From RGIG5579 sp045655865 (lineage in GTDB: Bacteria > Bacillota > Clostridia > Oscillospirales > SIG627), in assembly GCA_045655865.1 (NCBI GenBank), contig JAZOQB010000046.1:37429-101428 (forward strand): 64,000 nt of DNA. The letters are read 5' to 3'. The position numbers and the translations under genes are program-made. Under the pieces are notes generated by a model that saw nothing but the letters and a program-made list of their open reading frames with translations, had not been told where the DNA came from and did no database searches. Shown here one piece after another: positions 1 through 7,207 of the stretch (position 1 is its first letter; each line of letters starts with the position of its first letter).

Positions 1-2379
1 CATGCTTCCATCGCAACAGAAGCAAAAATTGTGGAAGCAATGCGAAAAGAAGGGGTCACCAAAGACGACATTGGTCGAGACGAATTTCTCAAGCGGGCAT
101 GGAAATGGAAAGAACAGTACGGCGGCAGAATCATTTCCCAATTGAAAAAATTAGGCTCATCCTGCGATTGGTCCAGGGAACGCTTTACCATGGACGAAGG
201 TTGTTCCAAAGCGGTAAAAGAAGTATTTGTCCGTCTTTATGAAAAGGGCTTGATTTACCGCGGTGAGCGTATCATCAACTGGTGCCCTCACTGCCTTACC
301 TCTATTTCCGATGCAGAAGTAGAATACGAAGATCAAGCCGGTCATTTCTGGCACCTTCGCTATCCTTTCAAGGATGGATCCGGATATCTGGAACTTGCCA
401 CAACCCGCCCGGAAACTTTGCTGGGCGATACCGCTGTAGCTGTCAATCCAAACGATGAGCGCTATCAAAATGTGATCGGAAAAACGCTGATCCTCCCGCT
501 GGTTGGCAGAGAGATCCCCGTTGTTGCTGACGACTACGTTGAAATGGATTTCGGAACCGGCGTAGTAAAAATCACTCCAGCCCACGATCCGAATGACTTC
601 GAAGTTGGAAAGCGTCACAACCTTCCCATCCTCACCTGCCTGACAGAGGATGCAAAGATTACCGAAGACTACCCGAAATACGCCGGTATGGATCGGTATG
701 AAGCGAGAAAAGCGATCGTTTCCGATTTGGAAAAAGAAGGCTTTCTTATTAAGACCGAGAACTATAATCACAATGTTGGGACCTGCTACCGCTGCGGAAC
801 CACAGTAGAACCTCGTGTGTCCATGCAATGGTTCGTGAAAATGGAACCTCTGGCAAAACCTGCGATTGAAGCGGTAGAAAACGGCGATATTCGCTTTATC
901 CCCGAACGATTCAGCAAAAACTATTTCCACTGGATGAGAAATATTCGTGATTGGTGTATCTCCCGTCAGCTCTGGTGGGGCCACCAAATTCCCGCCTTTT
1001 TCTGTGACGACTGCGGCGAGATGGTCGTTACCAAGGAAGAGAGCGCTATCTGTCCTGGTTGCGGAAAAGCCATGAGACAAGATCCGGACACACTGGACAC
1101 CTGGTTCTCCTCGGCTCTCTGGCCCTTCTCTACCCTGGGCTGGCCAGATAAGACAGAAGATCTTAATCGGTTTTACCCCACCAGCACTTTGGTGACCGGC
1201 TACGACATTATTACTTTTTGGGTGTCCAGAATGATCTTTTCCGGTCTGGAGTACATGGGCGAAAAGCCTTTCCAAGATGTTTTGATCCACGGTCTTGTTC
1301 GAGATGCCAAGGGCAGAAAAATGTCAAAATCCCTCGGCAATGGCATCGATCCTCTGGAGATTATCGACCAGTACGGCGCAGATGCGTTACGCTTTGCACT
1401 TGCCAGCAACAATTCCCCGGGAAATGATATGCGATTCTCGGACGAAAGAATTGAATCCGCAAGAAATTTTGCCAATAAAATTTGGAATGCTGCCAGATTC
1501 ATTTTAATGAACCTGGATATCGATTCTGTTGTTTCTCCCGAAACAGTGCCCGGGCTTGCCCTTGAAGACAAGTGGATCCTATCCAAATGGAATGACCTTG
1601 TAGCAGAGGTAAGTGAAAACATCGACCAATATGAACTGGGCGTTGCACTGGCAAAGCTTTACGATTTTATTTGGGATCAGTTCTGTGACTGGTACATCGA
1701 ACTGGTCAAACCAAGACTTTTGGATTCAAATTGCGAAAACCGATTGGCTGCCCAGAACACTCTTGCCTTTGTGTTCTCATCAACCATGCAGCTTCTTCAC
1801 CCATTCATGCCATTTATCACAGAAGAAATCTGGCAAAAATTCCCCCATCAGGGTGAGAGCATCATGATCTCTTCCTGGCCTGAAAAGAGGGATGCTCTCT
1901 CGTTTCGTGCGGAGGAAGAAGCGCTGCGCCGTATCTTGGATGTGATTTCCGCCATCCGTAACCGAAGAAGCGAAATGAACGTCCCCGCCTCTCGTAAGGT
2001 TCCGCTTTTCATTCAAACCGCTTTCCGAACTGACTTCGAAGACAGTGCCGCCTTCCTTACGCGACTTGCCGGTGCCAGCGAAATTTCTTTTGAAAAAGAA
2101 TACGACGCTGAAAGTTGTGTTTCCATCGTCACCGATTCCGCCACTGTCTTTATTCCTCTTATGGAACTTTTAGACGCGGAAAAAGAGAAGGAAAGGCTTG
2201 GCAATGAAAAGAAGAAGGTTCTTCTTGAGATTGAGCGTGTGGAAAGCAAACTTTCCAATGAACAATTTGTCAACCGCGCGCCTGAAAAAGTAGTAGCATT
2301 AGAACGGGAGAAGCTGAAAGGATATCAGGCTACCTTAGCAAACATTGAAGAAACTTTACAAATTTTCAATAAAAATTAA
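1..2379 (+). CDS. valS: Valyl-tRNA synthetase, 5' end outside window
   Basis: Charges tRNA-Val with valine in the cytoplasm. The frame is open from base 1 (792 codons visible) and begins with HASIATEAK, the block that normally follows the HIGH motif, so the start and HIGH lie upstream of the window. KMSKS is at 1318-1332, followed by SLGNGIDPLE. The editing-domain block TTRPETLLGDTAVAV distinguishes ValRS from IleRS and LeuRS. Zinc-type cysteine pairs (CPHC, CDDC, CPGC) are visible. The last 65 or so residues (from LLDAEKEKERL) form the charged coiled coil typical of ValRS. The gene ends just before a bidirectional terminator. Identity is secure; only the missing N-terminus limits the entry. 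Confidence 0.97.
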   Translation, partial: HASIATEAKIVEAMRKEGVTKDDIGRDEFLKRAWKWKEQYGGRIISQLKKLGSSCDWSRERFTMDEGCSKAVKEVFVRLYEKGLIYRGERIINWCPHCLTSISDAEVEYEDQAGHFWHLRYPFKDGSGYLELATTRPETLLGDTAVAVNPNDERYQNVIGKTLILPLVGREIPVVADDYVEMDFGTGVVKITPAHDPNDFEVGKRHNLPILTCLTEDAKITEDYPKYAGMDRYEARKAIVSDLEKEGFLIKTENYNHNVGTCYRCGTTVEPRVSMQWFVKMEPLAKPAIEAVENGDIRFIPERFSKNYFHWMRNIRDWCISRQLWWGHQIPAFFCDDCGEMVVTKEESAICPGCGKAMRQDPDTLDTWFSSALWPFSTLGWPDKTEDLNRFYPTSTLVTGYDIITFWVSRMIFSGLEYMGEKPFQDVLIHGLVRDAKGRKMSKSLGNGIDPLEIIDQYGADALRFALASNNSPGNDMRFSDERIESARNFANKIWNAARFILMNLDIDSVVSPETVPGLALEDKWILSKWNDLVAEVSENIDQYELGVALAKLYDFIWDQFCDWYIELVKPRLLDSNCENRLAAQNTLAFVFSSTMQLLHPFMPFITEEIWQKFPHQGESIMISSWPEKRDALSFRAEEEALRRILDVISAIRNRRSEMNVPASRKVPLFIQTAFRTDFEDSAAFLTRLAGASEISFEKEYDAESCVSIVTDSATVFIPLMELLDAEKEKERLGNEKKKVLLEIERVESKLSNEQFVNRAPEKVVALEREKLKGYQATLANIEETLQIFNKN

Positions 2380-2390
2380 GTTAAAATAAA

Positions 2391-2421
2391 AAAGAGTGCT
2401 CATCAATTATGAGCACTCTTT
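2391..2421. terminator. Bidirectional terminator between valS and ispF
   Basis: A perfect 13-bp inverted repeat (AAAGAGTGCTCAT / ATGAGCACTCTTT) with a CAATT loop is flanked by A-runs and T-runs on the two sides, so it can terminate both convergent units. Confidence 0.9.
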
Positions 2422-2440
2422 TTTCAAACAATTATATTTG

Positions 2441-2935
2441 TTAGCCCTCCCCCGGAAGACGAGTCATGAGGCATACTGCATAAGCGGCAATTCCCTCTTC
2501 ACGCCCGGTGAAGCCAAGCTTTTCTTCCGTGGTAGCTTTCACATTGATCTGTTCCGCAGAAACCTGCAATACTTCGGCTATCCTCTTTGTCATGAGGGGC
2601 AAATAAGATGCCAACTTCGGTTTTTGTGCGACCACAATGGCATCAATATTGGAAACGGTAAATCCTTTTTCTCTGCAAAGATCGGCGGTTTTCTTTAAAA
2701 TGAATTCTCCGCTGACTCCGGAAAAAGCCTGATCGGTATCCGGAAAATGAATTCCGATATCACCCAGCGAAGAAGCACCAAGCATGGCATCAGCGATGGC
2801 GTGACAGAGGACATCTGCGTCAGAGTGTCCCAAGAGTCCGAGTGTGTGAGGCACCTCTACACAGCCAAGCATCAACTTTCTTCCCGAAACCAATCGGTGA
2901 ACATCGTATCCGTTTCCTATTCTAAACTCACCCAT
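2441..2935 (-). CDS. ispF: 2-C-methyl-D-erythritol 2,4-cyclodiphosphate synthase
   Basis: IspF forms the cyclodiphosphate in the non-mevalonate (MEP) isoprenoid pathway. The 164-residue product begins MGEFRIGNGYDVHRL, containing the metal-binding D-x-H, and continues with GHSDADVLCHAI and the C-terminal ATTEEKLGFTGREEGIAA block that closes the active site. A longer frame is open upstream, but ATG at 2935 is chosen because the family starts a few residues before the GYDVHRL motif and because it gives an 8-base overlap with the ispD stop, implying translational coupling. Length matches the family (about 155-165). It forms a two-gene unit with ispD. Confidence 0.96.
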   Translation of the reverse strand: MGEFRIGNGYDVHRLVSGRKLMLGCVEVPHTLGLLGHSDADVLCHAIADAMLGASSLGDIGIHFPDTDQAFSGVSGEFILKKTADLCREKGFTVSNIDAIVVAQKPKLASYLPLMTKRIAEVLQVSAEQINVKATTEEKLGFTGREEGIAAYAVCLMTRLPGEG

Positions 2936-3692
2936 TCTTCCGTTCCTCCAAAATGGCGCTGAGAATTCTCGCATCCTCAGGTCTTGTTAATTTAAGATTA
3001 CACGAAGATATCTGACAAAGCTTGATGGGAAACCCTGCATGCTCCGCCAAAGAGCAATCATCGGTGACGGCAATGCCATCCTTTTCAGCAAGAGCAAGGG
3101 ACACGCGATACAAATCACACTTAAAGACCTGCGGTGTCTGGACAGTAAACAATTCCTCGCGGGGGATCGTTTTCACAACCATATCCTTACCGTTACCCAA
3201 CTTCACGGTATCTACCATTCTCTCAGCAGCGCAGGCAGCACCGTAACGTTTGGCAGCATCCAATAGGGACTGAATCGCTGAAGGCTTGATCAGTGGACGC
3301 GCTGCATCGTGAATTGCCACCAATTCTGCATTGCGATTTACGTAAGAAAAACCGTTTTTAACCGATTCCTGCCGTGTTTGTCCGCCGGTAACGACCCTTT
3401 TAAGCTTTGAGATGCAATTTGCTTGACACAGCTCCTGAATTTCTGCTTCTTCTCCCGATTTTGCGGTAATAATAATTTCATCGATCCCCTCGCATTGTTC
3501 GAAAGCCTGAAGAGAATACAAAAGGCACGGATTTCCTGCAAGCAAAACCCGCTGCTTGGATACGCCACCCATTCTTATACCGCTACCGGCAGCAGTGATA
3601 ATAGCGGAGGCAAAGGGCCGCTTATTTCCATTTGGAAACAGGCGGTTGAGCTGATTTCGAAATTTAACAGCAGCAATCTCTATTCCGGTCAT
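2928..3692 (-). CDS. ispD: 2-C-methyl-D-erythritol 4-phosphate cytidylyltransferase
   Basis: IspD transfers CMP from CTP to methylerythritol 4-phosphate, two steps before IspF. The nucleotide-binding loop AAGSGIRMGG is at about residue 33, later blocks are HDAARPLI and VKTIPREELFTVQTPQVF, and the C-terminal LTRPEDARI fits the family. At 254 residues it is slightly long because of about 27 extra N-terminal residues before the loop (MTGIEIAAVKFRN...). The start has a good ribosome-binding site (GAGGGAAG, 5-6 bases before ATG), so the extension may be real. It is the first gene of the ispDF unit, read from a consensus promoter at 3724-3752. Confidence 0.95.
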   Translation of the reverse strand: MTGIEIAAVKFRNQLNRLFPNGNKRPFASAIITAAGSGIRMGGVSKQRVLLAGNPCLLYSLQAFEQCEGIDEIIITAKSGEEAEIQELCQANCISKLKRVVTGGQTRQESVKNGFSYVNRNAELVAIHDAARPLIKPSAIQSLLDAAKRYGAACAAERMVDTVKLGNGKDMVVKTIPREELFTVQTPQVFKCDLYRVSLALAEKDGIAVTDDCSLAEHAGFPIKLCQISSCNLKLTRPEDARILSAILEERKNG

Positions 3693-3723
3693 ACTTCCCT
3701 CTCATTTCACAGTTTTCAATCTT

Positions 3724-3752
3724 ATTATAGTACACAATCTCTTGACTTTCAA
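3724..3752 (-). promoter_or_regulatory. Sigma-A promoter of ispDF
   Basis: On the minus strand -35 TTGAAA (3747-3752) and -10 TATAAT (3724-3729) are separated by 17 bases. It overlaps by one base the -35 box of the divergent promoter at 3742-3770. Confidence 0.75.
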
Positions 3753-3770
3753 GTCTCCATTTGCTAGAAT
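3742..3770 (+). promoter_or_regulatory. Sigma-A promoter of the substrate-binding lipoprotein gene
   Basis: TTGACT (3742-3747), 17-base spacer, TAGAAT (3765-3770), ending 20 bases before the ATG at 3791. The -35 box abuts that of the ispD promoter in the opposite direction. Confidence 0.75.
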
Positions 3771-3790
3771 AAAACAGAAAGTGGTGTATT

Positions 3791-5206
3791 ATGAAACAAA
3801 ATACAAAGCGAATCTTGTCCGTGTTATTATGTATTACTTTACTTTTTCTCTCCGCCTGCGTTAGCTCTTCGAATTTTCCAGAAATCCCGGAGATTCCCAA
3901 ATCTACGGCTGATGGTGAGAATAATCCTTATTCTTCTCTTTTGGAGAACCTCCCACAACGAAATTTTGAGGGCGCATCTTTTCGAATTGCTACAGATTCC
4001 ACCTCGATTTTGATGCCTACAAACGGAAGTAGCGTCGTTGGGAAAGAAAAGTACTTGCGAAACAAGGCAATTGAAGAAAAATATAACATTAGACTTACTC
4101 TCACGGAGGAAAGCGGACTTCCTACCATTGCCGAACGGGTCCGTTCCGAAGCCTTAGCCGGAACCGATTACTGCGATCTGGTTCTATTGGAAGCGACTCA
4201 ATTTCAAGTCTTGGCCGCCGGTGACGCGCTGGTTAACGTTCATGCAGTCCCCTTTCTTGATCTGAAAGCGGAATACTTCTATCAAGATGCGCTAAACTCT
4301 ACTACTTTTGGCGCAAAAACCTATGGCCTAGCCGGAGACTTAACCTTAAATCCCGAAAACATTTATGCCGTTTTCTTTAACAAAAGTCTCTTATCAGAAA
4401 GCAGCCTTCCGGATCTTTACCAGATGGTCCATGAACATCAATGGGATTTCGCAAACTTTTTGCTTTACGCGGAAGAGGTTTATTCCCTAGGCCGAGCCAG
4501 TGGAATGCGCGTATATGGCTTTTCCTCTACAGAAAAAACAGAAGATTTGATTAAGATTTTCTGGGCCGCAACCGGTGAACGCTTCCTTGCAAATGAATAT
4601 GGCTCTCGCCCTCAATTGATATTCAACAACGATGTTACACGAACTTTTATCCAGCAATCTCGAAACCTTTTCTTTCAAAGTGTAGCTTATTTGAATAACC
4701 CAAGCTCCTCAACAGAAACATTTCGTAGTGGCTTAACACTGTTTCACATCGCTCCCCTTTCCTGTGCCAAAGAAATCACAGGATCCGGTATTAACTGGGG
4801 CGTTCTTCCTATCCCAAAGCTGGATATCAATCAGAGATCTTATTTTTCTTACATGAAGAACAACTTCACACTGGCAGGCTTTTCAAACGGAAGTCCGGAT
4901 CTGGAGAAATCCGGCATCATTACCTCCGCTCTTTTTGCTGCGACACAGGATTTGACCCAGTCCCTATTTGAACAAACCTACCTTAACCTGTATTTAAACG
5001 GGCCGGAAGACGTAAAAATGCTCTCTCTCATTGCATCCAGTCCTTACTACGATCCCGTAGAATTTTTTGGTCAGATCAACTCATCCTACACAGCCGCTAC
5101 ACAAACCTTGTTATATCGTGTTGTAGCCGCAGAAGGAAACTTTGATTCTCTATACGATCAGTATACCATTATGTTCAATCGCTATTTGGATGAAAATTTT
5201 AGGTAA
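3791..5206 (+). CDS. Extracellular solute-binding-protein-like lipoprotein
   Basis: A 471-residue exported lipoprotein. The signal peptide has a basic N-terminus, a hydrophobic core and the lipobox LSAC, with the lipidated Cys at about residue 23. The mature part (FEGASFRIATDSTS..., KYLRNKAIEEKYNIRLTL..., ALAGTDYCDLVLLEATQF, KTYGLAGDLTLNPENIYAVFFNKSLL) follows the pattern of family 1 ABC-transporter substrate-binding proteins, which suggests a sugar or oligosaccharide ligand. No permease or ATPase gene is adjacent, so it is an orphan binding protein or a surface-attached protein of other use. It has its own sigma-A promoter and is followed by a tiny membrane-peptide gene. The ligand cannot be told from sequence. 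Confidence 0.8.
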   Translation: MKQNTKRILSVLLCITLLFLSACVSSSNFPEIPEIPKSTADGENNPYSSLLENLPQRNFEGASFRIATDSTSILMPTNGSSVVGKEKYLRNKAIEEKYNIRLTLTEESGLPTIAERVRSEALAGTDYCDLVLLEATQFQVLAAGDALVNVHAVPFLDLKAEYFYQDALNSTTFGAKTYGLAGDLTLNPENIYAVFFNKSLLSESSLPDLYQMVHEHQWDFANFLLYAEEVYSLGRASGMRVYGFSSTEKTEDLIKIFWAATGERFLANEYGSRPQLIFNNDVTRTFIQQSRNLFFQSVAYLNNPSSSTETFRSGLTLFHIAPLSCAKEITGSGINWGVLPIPKLDINQRSYFSYMKNNFTLAGFSNGSPDLEKSGIITSALFAATQDLTQSLFEQTYLNLYLNGPEDVKMLSLIASSPYYDPVEFFGQINSSYTAATQTLLYRVVAAEGNFDSLYDQYTIMFNRYLDENFR

Positions 5207-5222
5207 CGGAAAGGAAAAACTC

Positions 5223-5324
5223 ATGAATAAGTGGAAAAAATGGTTCGTTCGAATTCTTGCCATCGTCCTGGCGCTGCTATTTGTCATTACCCTGTTCATT
5301 CAGCCCCTGATGAGTGGTTTCTAA
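5223..5324 (+). CDS. 33-residue single-span membrane peptide
   Basis: A small open frame, MNKWKKWFVRILA followed by a hydrophobic stretch of about 18 residues and IQPLMSGF. It starts 16 bases after the lipoprotein gene with an acceptable ribosome-binding site (GGAAAGGAAA) and ends just before a terminator, so it is probably a real second gene of that transcript. The basic start and single hydrophobic span predict an inner-membrane peptide with a cytoplasmic N-terminus. No function is recognised. A longer in-frame reading from 5142 exists but overlaps the lipoprotein gene and lacks a better start. Confidence 0.55.
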   Translation: MNKWKKWFVRILAIVLALLFVITLFIQPLMSGF

Positions 5325-5342
5325 AAATCTGAATAATTGCAT

Positions 5343-5375
5343 AAAAAAAGCTGCGGTTGGTCCGCAGCTTTTTTA
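5343..5375. terminator. Bidirectional terminator
   Basis: Stem AGCTGCGG/CCGCAGCT (5349-5356 with 5362-5369) is extended by an A-run and a T-run on either side. It serves both the plus-strand peptide gene and minus-strand birA, whose last codons overlap the T-run. Confidence 0.88.
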
Positions 5376-6119
5376 TCTTCTTCTGTTGCCTTCATTCAAA
5401 ACCAGCGTTCCGGAAGAAAACGACCGGACGGTATCATTGATTTGAATTAAAATGGAAAAATCGTCACCGATTCCCATGCAAATTCCTGAAATTTCTTTTC
5501 CGTCATATAAAATCGTTACAGTTCTATTTTGATGGATACAAGCTCGTCGATATTCAGAAAGAATATGCCGGATCGGAAAAGCAAAATGAGTTGATAGAGA
5601 CCGGTGGAGAGCAATAACAAGCTCTGTATATTTCTCTTTATCACATGTTTTGCAAAGGGAACCAAAGCAATATTCGATCTCTTCGGGGATCTGTTCCGGC
5701 TCTTCCACGTTGATCCCGATACCGACAAGAGTATGATCACACACCCTTTGACAAAGAATTCCGCAAACTTTTTTGTCATTGTAATACAGGTCGTTGACCC
5801 ACTTGACACCACAATCAATGCCAAATACTTGCAAAATAGCCTCTCTGACTGCTAACGCAACTCTTGGCGTCAGATCATGACAACAAAGCTTTTCAGTGAG
5901 AAAGGAAAAAGTGAGATAAAGTCCCGTAGAAGACGGAGAATAAAAAGATTTCCCAGTTCTTCCCTGCCCGTTGGTCTGACATTTTGCAATAACAAGTTCC
6001 GGAATCGGTTTTCCCTCGCGGATCAACCGTGATAAATATAAATTGGTGGAATCAACTGTTTTTAAGCATTGTATGCGCAAAGGCAGCTGCTTTTTCAGAA
6101 GGCAAACATCAATCATCAT
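5373..6119 (-). CDS. birA: Biotin--[acetyl-CoA-carboxylase] ligase, monofunctional
   Basis: Attaches biotin to the carboxyl-carrier protein through biotinyl-AMP. The catalytic domain starts almost at the N-terminus: VDSTNLYL, the biotin/ATP loop QTNGQGRTGKSFYSPS, then GVKWVNDLYYNDKKVCGIL with the conserved Lys. With 248 residues and no N-terminal winged helix it is the enzyme-only class I form and should not be a DNA-binding repressor. The reading frame overlaps the preceding gene by 11 bases and has no clear ribosome-binding site of its own, which points to translational coupling. It is the last gene of the unit that begins at 11386. Confidence 0.93.
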   Translation of the reverse strand: MMIDVCLLKKQLPLRIQCLKTVDSTNLYLSRLIREGKPIPELVIAKCQTNGQGRTGKSFYSPSSTGLYLTFSFLTEKLCCHDLTPRVALAVREAILQVFGIDCGVKWVNDLYYNDKKVCGILCQRVCDHTLVGIGINVEEPEQIPEEIEYCFGSLCKTCDKEKYTELVIALHRSLSTHFAFPIRHILSEYRRACIHQNRTVTILYDGKEISGICMGIGDDFSILIQINDTVRSFSSGTLVLNEGNRRR

Positions 6120-6723
6120 TTTTCATTTGAATGTCAAAGATATTCAAGATTTTAAAATGTCCTTCCGAATCCCGGATCAGCTGATAGATCTGTGGGATGG
6201 CGGTATTGGAAGCTACCCCGGTTCGAAACGTTCCATTGTTCCGACGAATCATATAACGAACATAATAATTATAAACAGAAACTTCTTCGCCGTTGACCAA
6301 TTCCGTCTTAACTGAATTTAGGCATACATAAGGATCGTAGATCATTTGCATGGTGAACTTCGGTGCTTCCTCAAAAAAATCAGGAACATGAAAATTCGGA
6401 AGTTTTTCAGAATCGCCGCGGATCACCGTTTGAAAATAGTCTAAAAAGAACTGGCATTCCTCCGATGCGCTCTCGTAATCGTTTTCGTAGGAAAAAAGTT
6501 GCATAACGTTGGAATCCCCAAAGAACAAGTCCCTTGTATAACCCATATACACCGAATCTTCAAAAATATTCAGATCATAGTTTGCTGGATAGTAATAGAT
6601 CACCGGATCTTGTTTTTGTTTTTTGAAAAAAAAGAACCAGACACCGGATGCAATCAGTGAAAGAAGAAGGAAAACGGATACCAATACAAGAGCGATTCTT
6701 ATTTTTGAAACATCCTTTTTCAT
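6109..6723 (-). CDS. Membrane-anchored protein of unknown function
   Basis: A 204-residue protein with a short basic N-terminus, one transmembrane segment (about residues 9-33, ending GVWFFFF), and a soluble outer domain of about 165 residues. That domain is rich in aromatic residues and ends in a beta-rich stretch (VYNYYVRYMIRRNNGTFRTG). ATG at 6723 is preferred over an in-frame GTG at 6729 because GAGGT lies 5 bases upstream. It sits 9 bases after the 6733-7158 gene and overlaps birA. I recognise no family; the C-terminal part faintly resembles small secreted folds of the NTF2 kind, but that is a guess. Confidence 0.7.
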   Translation of the reverse strand: MKKDVSKIRIALVLVSVFLLLSLIASGVWFFFFKKQKQDPVIYYYPANYDLNIFEDSVYMGYTRDLFFGDSNVMQLFSYENDYESASEECQFFLDYFQTVIRGDSEKLPNFHVPDFFEEAPKFTMQMIYDPYVCLNSVKTELVNGEEVSVYNYYVRYMIRRNNGTFRTGVASNTAIPQIYQLIRDSEGHFKILNIFDIQMKNDD

Positions 6724-6732
6724 GGACACCTC

Positions 6733-7158
6733 TTATTTAGAAAATCGAAATTTTGCCTTTCCGGAGGAGCGACGACCTTTCTGATAGGTAAAGAGAACCA
6801 CAAGGACACAGGATAGAAAAATCAGGGCAAGAAGTCGAAACAAAACCGGAAACAATTGAAAATCACCTTTTCCCATTAAAAGGCCGATGGCAAAGATAAA
6901 AAGAGAAAGGAGAGCGGAAGAAAGAGCGGCATACGGCAAAGAAAATGCCTGCGCTCGCAAGCTTAGAAGCGAAATAAATAAAGATAACAATACAACTACG
7001 ATCCAGCATGCAAGAGAATAATAGTTTTCAAAACGGGGAATTTTTGAGAGAAGGAAAGCCATAAAAGACTGTCCCAAGAAAAAGATCGCGGTACTCATTA
7101 AAACAAGAGAGAGTACAATCTTGGGGGAAAATTTCAGTTGTGAACGGTTTTGATTCAT
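6733..7158 (-). CDS. Four-span integral membrane protein of unknown function
   Basis: A 141-residue hydrophobic protein with about four transmembrane segments (VLSLVLMSTAIFFL, YYSLACWIVVVLLSLFISLL, YAALSSALLSLFIFAIGLLM, VLFRLLALIFLSCVLVVLF) and a basic C-tail (RRSSGKAKFRFSK). The ATG at 7158 is chosen over an open frame reaching 7233 because AGGAG lies 7 bases upstream and because the longer frame would run into the preceding gene. It lies 49 bases after the helicase-like gene and 9 bases before the next membrane gene. No known family is recognised. Confidence 0.72.
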   Translation of the reverse strand: MNQNRSQLKFSPKIVLSLVLMSTAIFFLGQSFMAFLLSKIPRFENYYSLACWIVVVLLSLFISLLSLRAQAFSLPYAALSSALLSLFIFAIGLLMGKGDFQLFPVLFRLLALIFLSCVLVVLFTYQKGRRSSGKAKFRFSK

Positions 7159-7207
7159 AGACCCACTCCTTTTTTTAAAAGTATATGGGTCAAAGAAAAC
7201 AAAAATG

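Noticed and set aside
157..1290. 377-codon open frame on the minus strand opposite valS
   Set aside because: It is fully antisense to a highly conserved synthetase, has no ribosome-binding site and no recognisable domain; an open-frame shadow.
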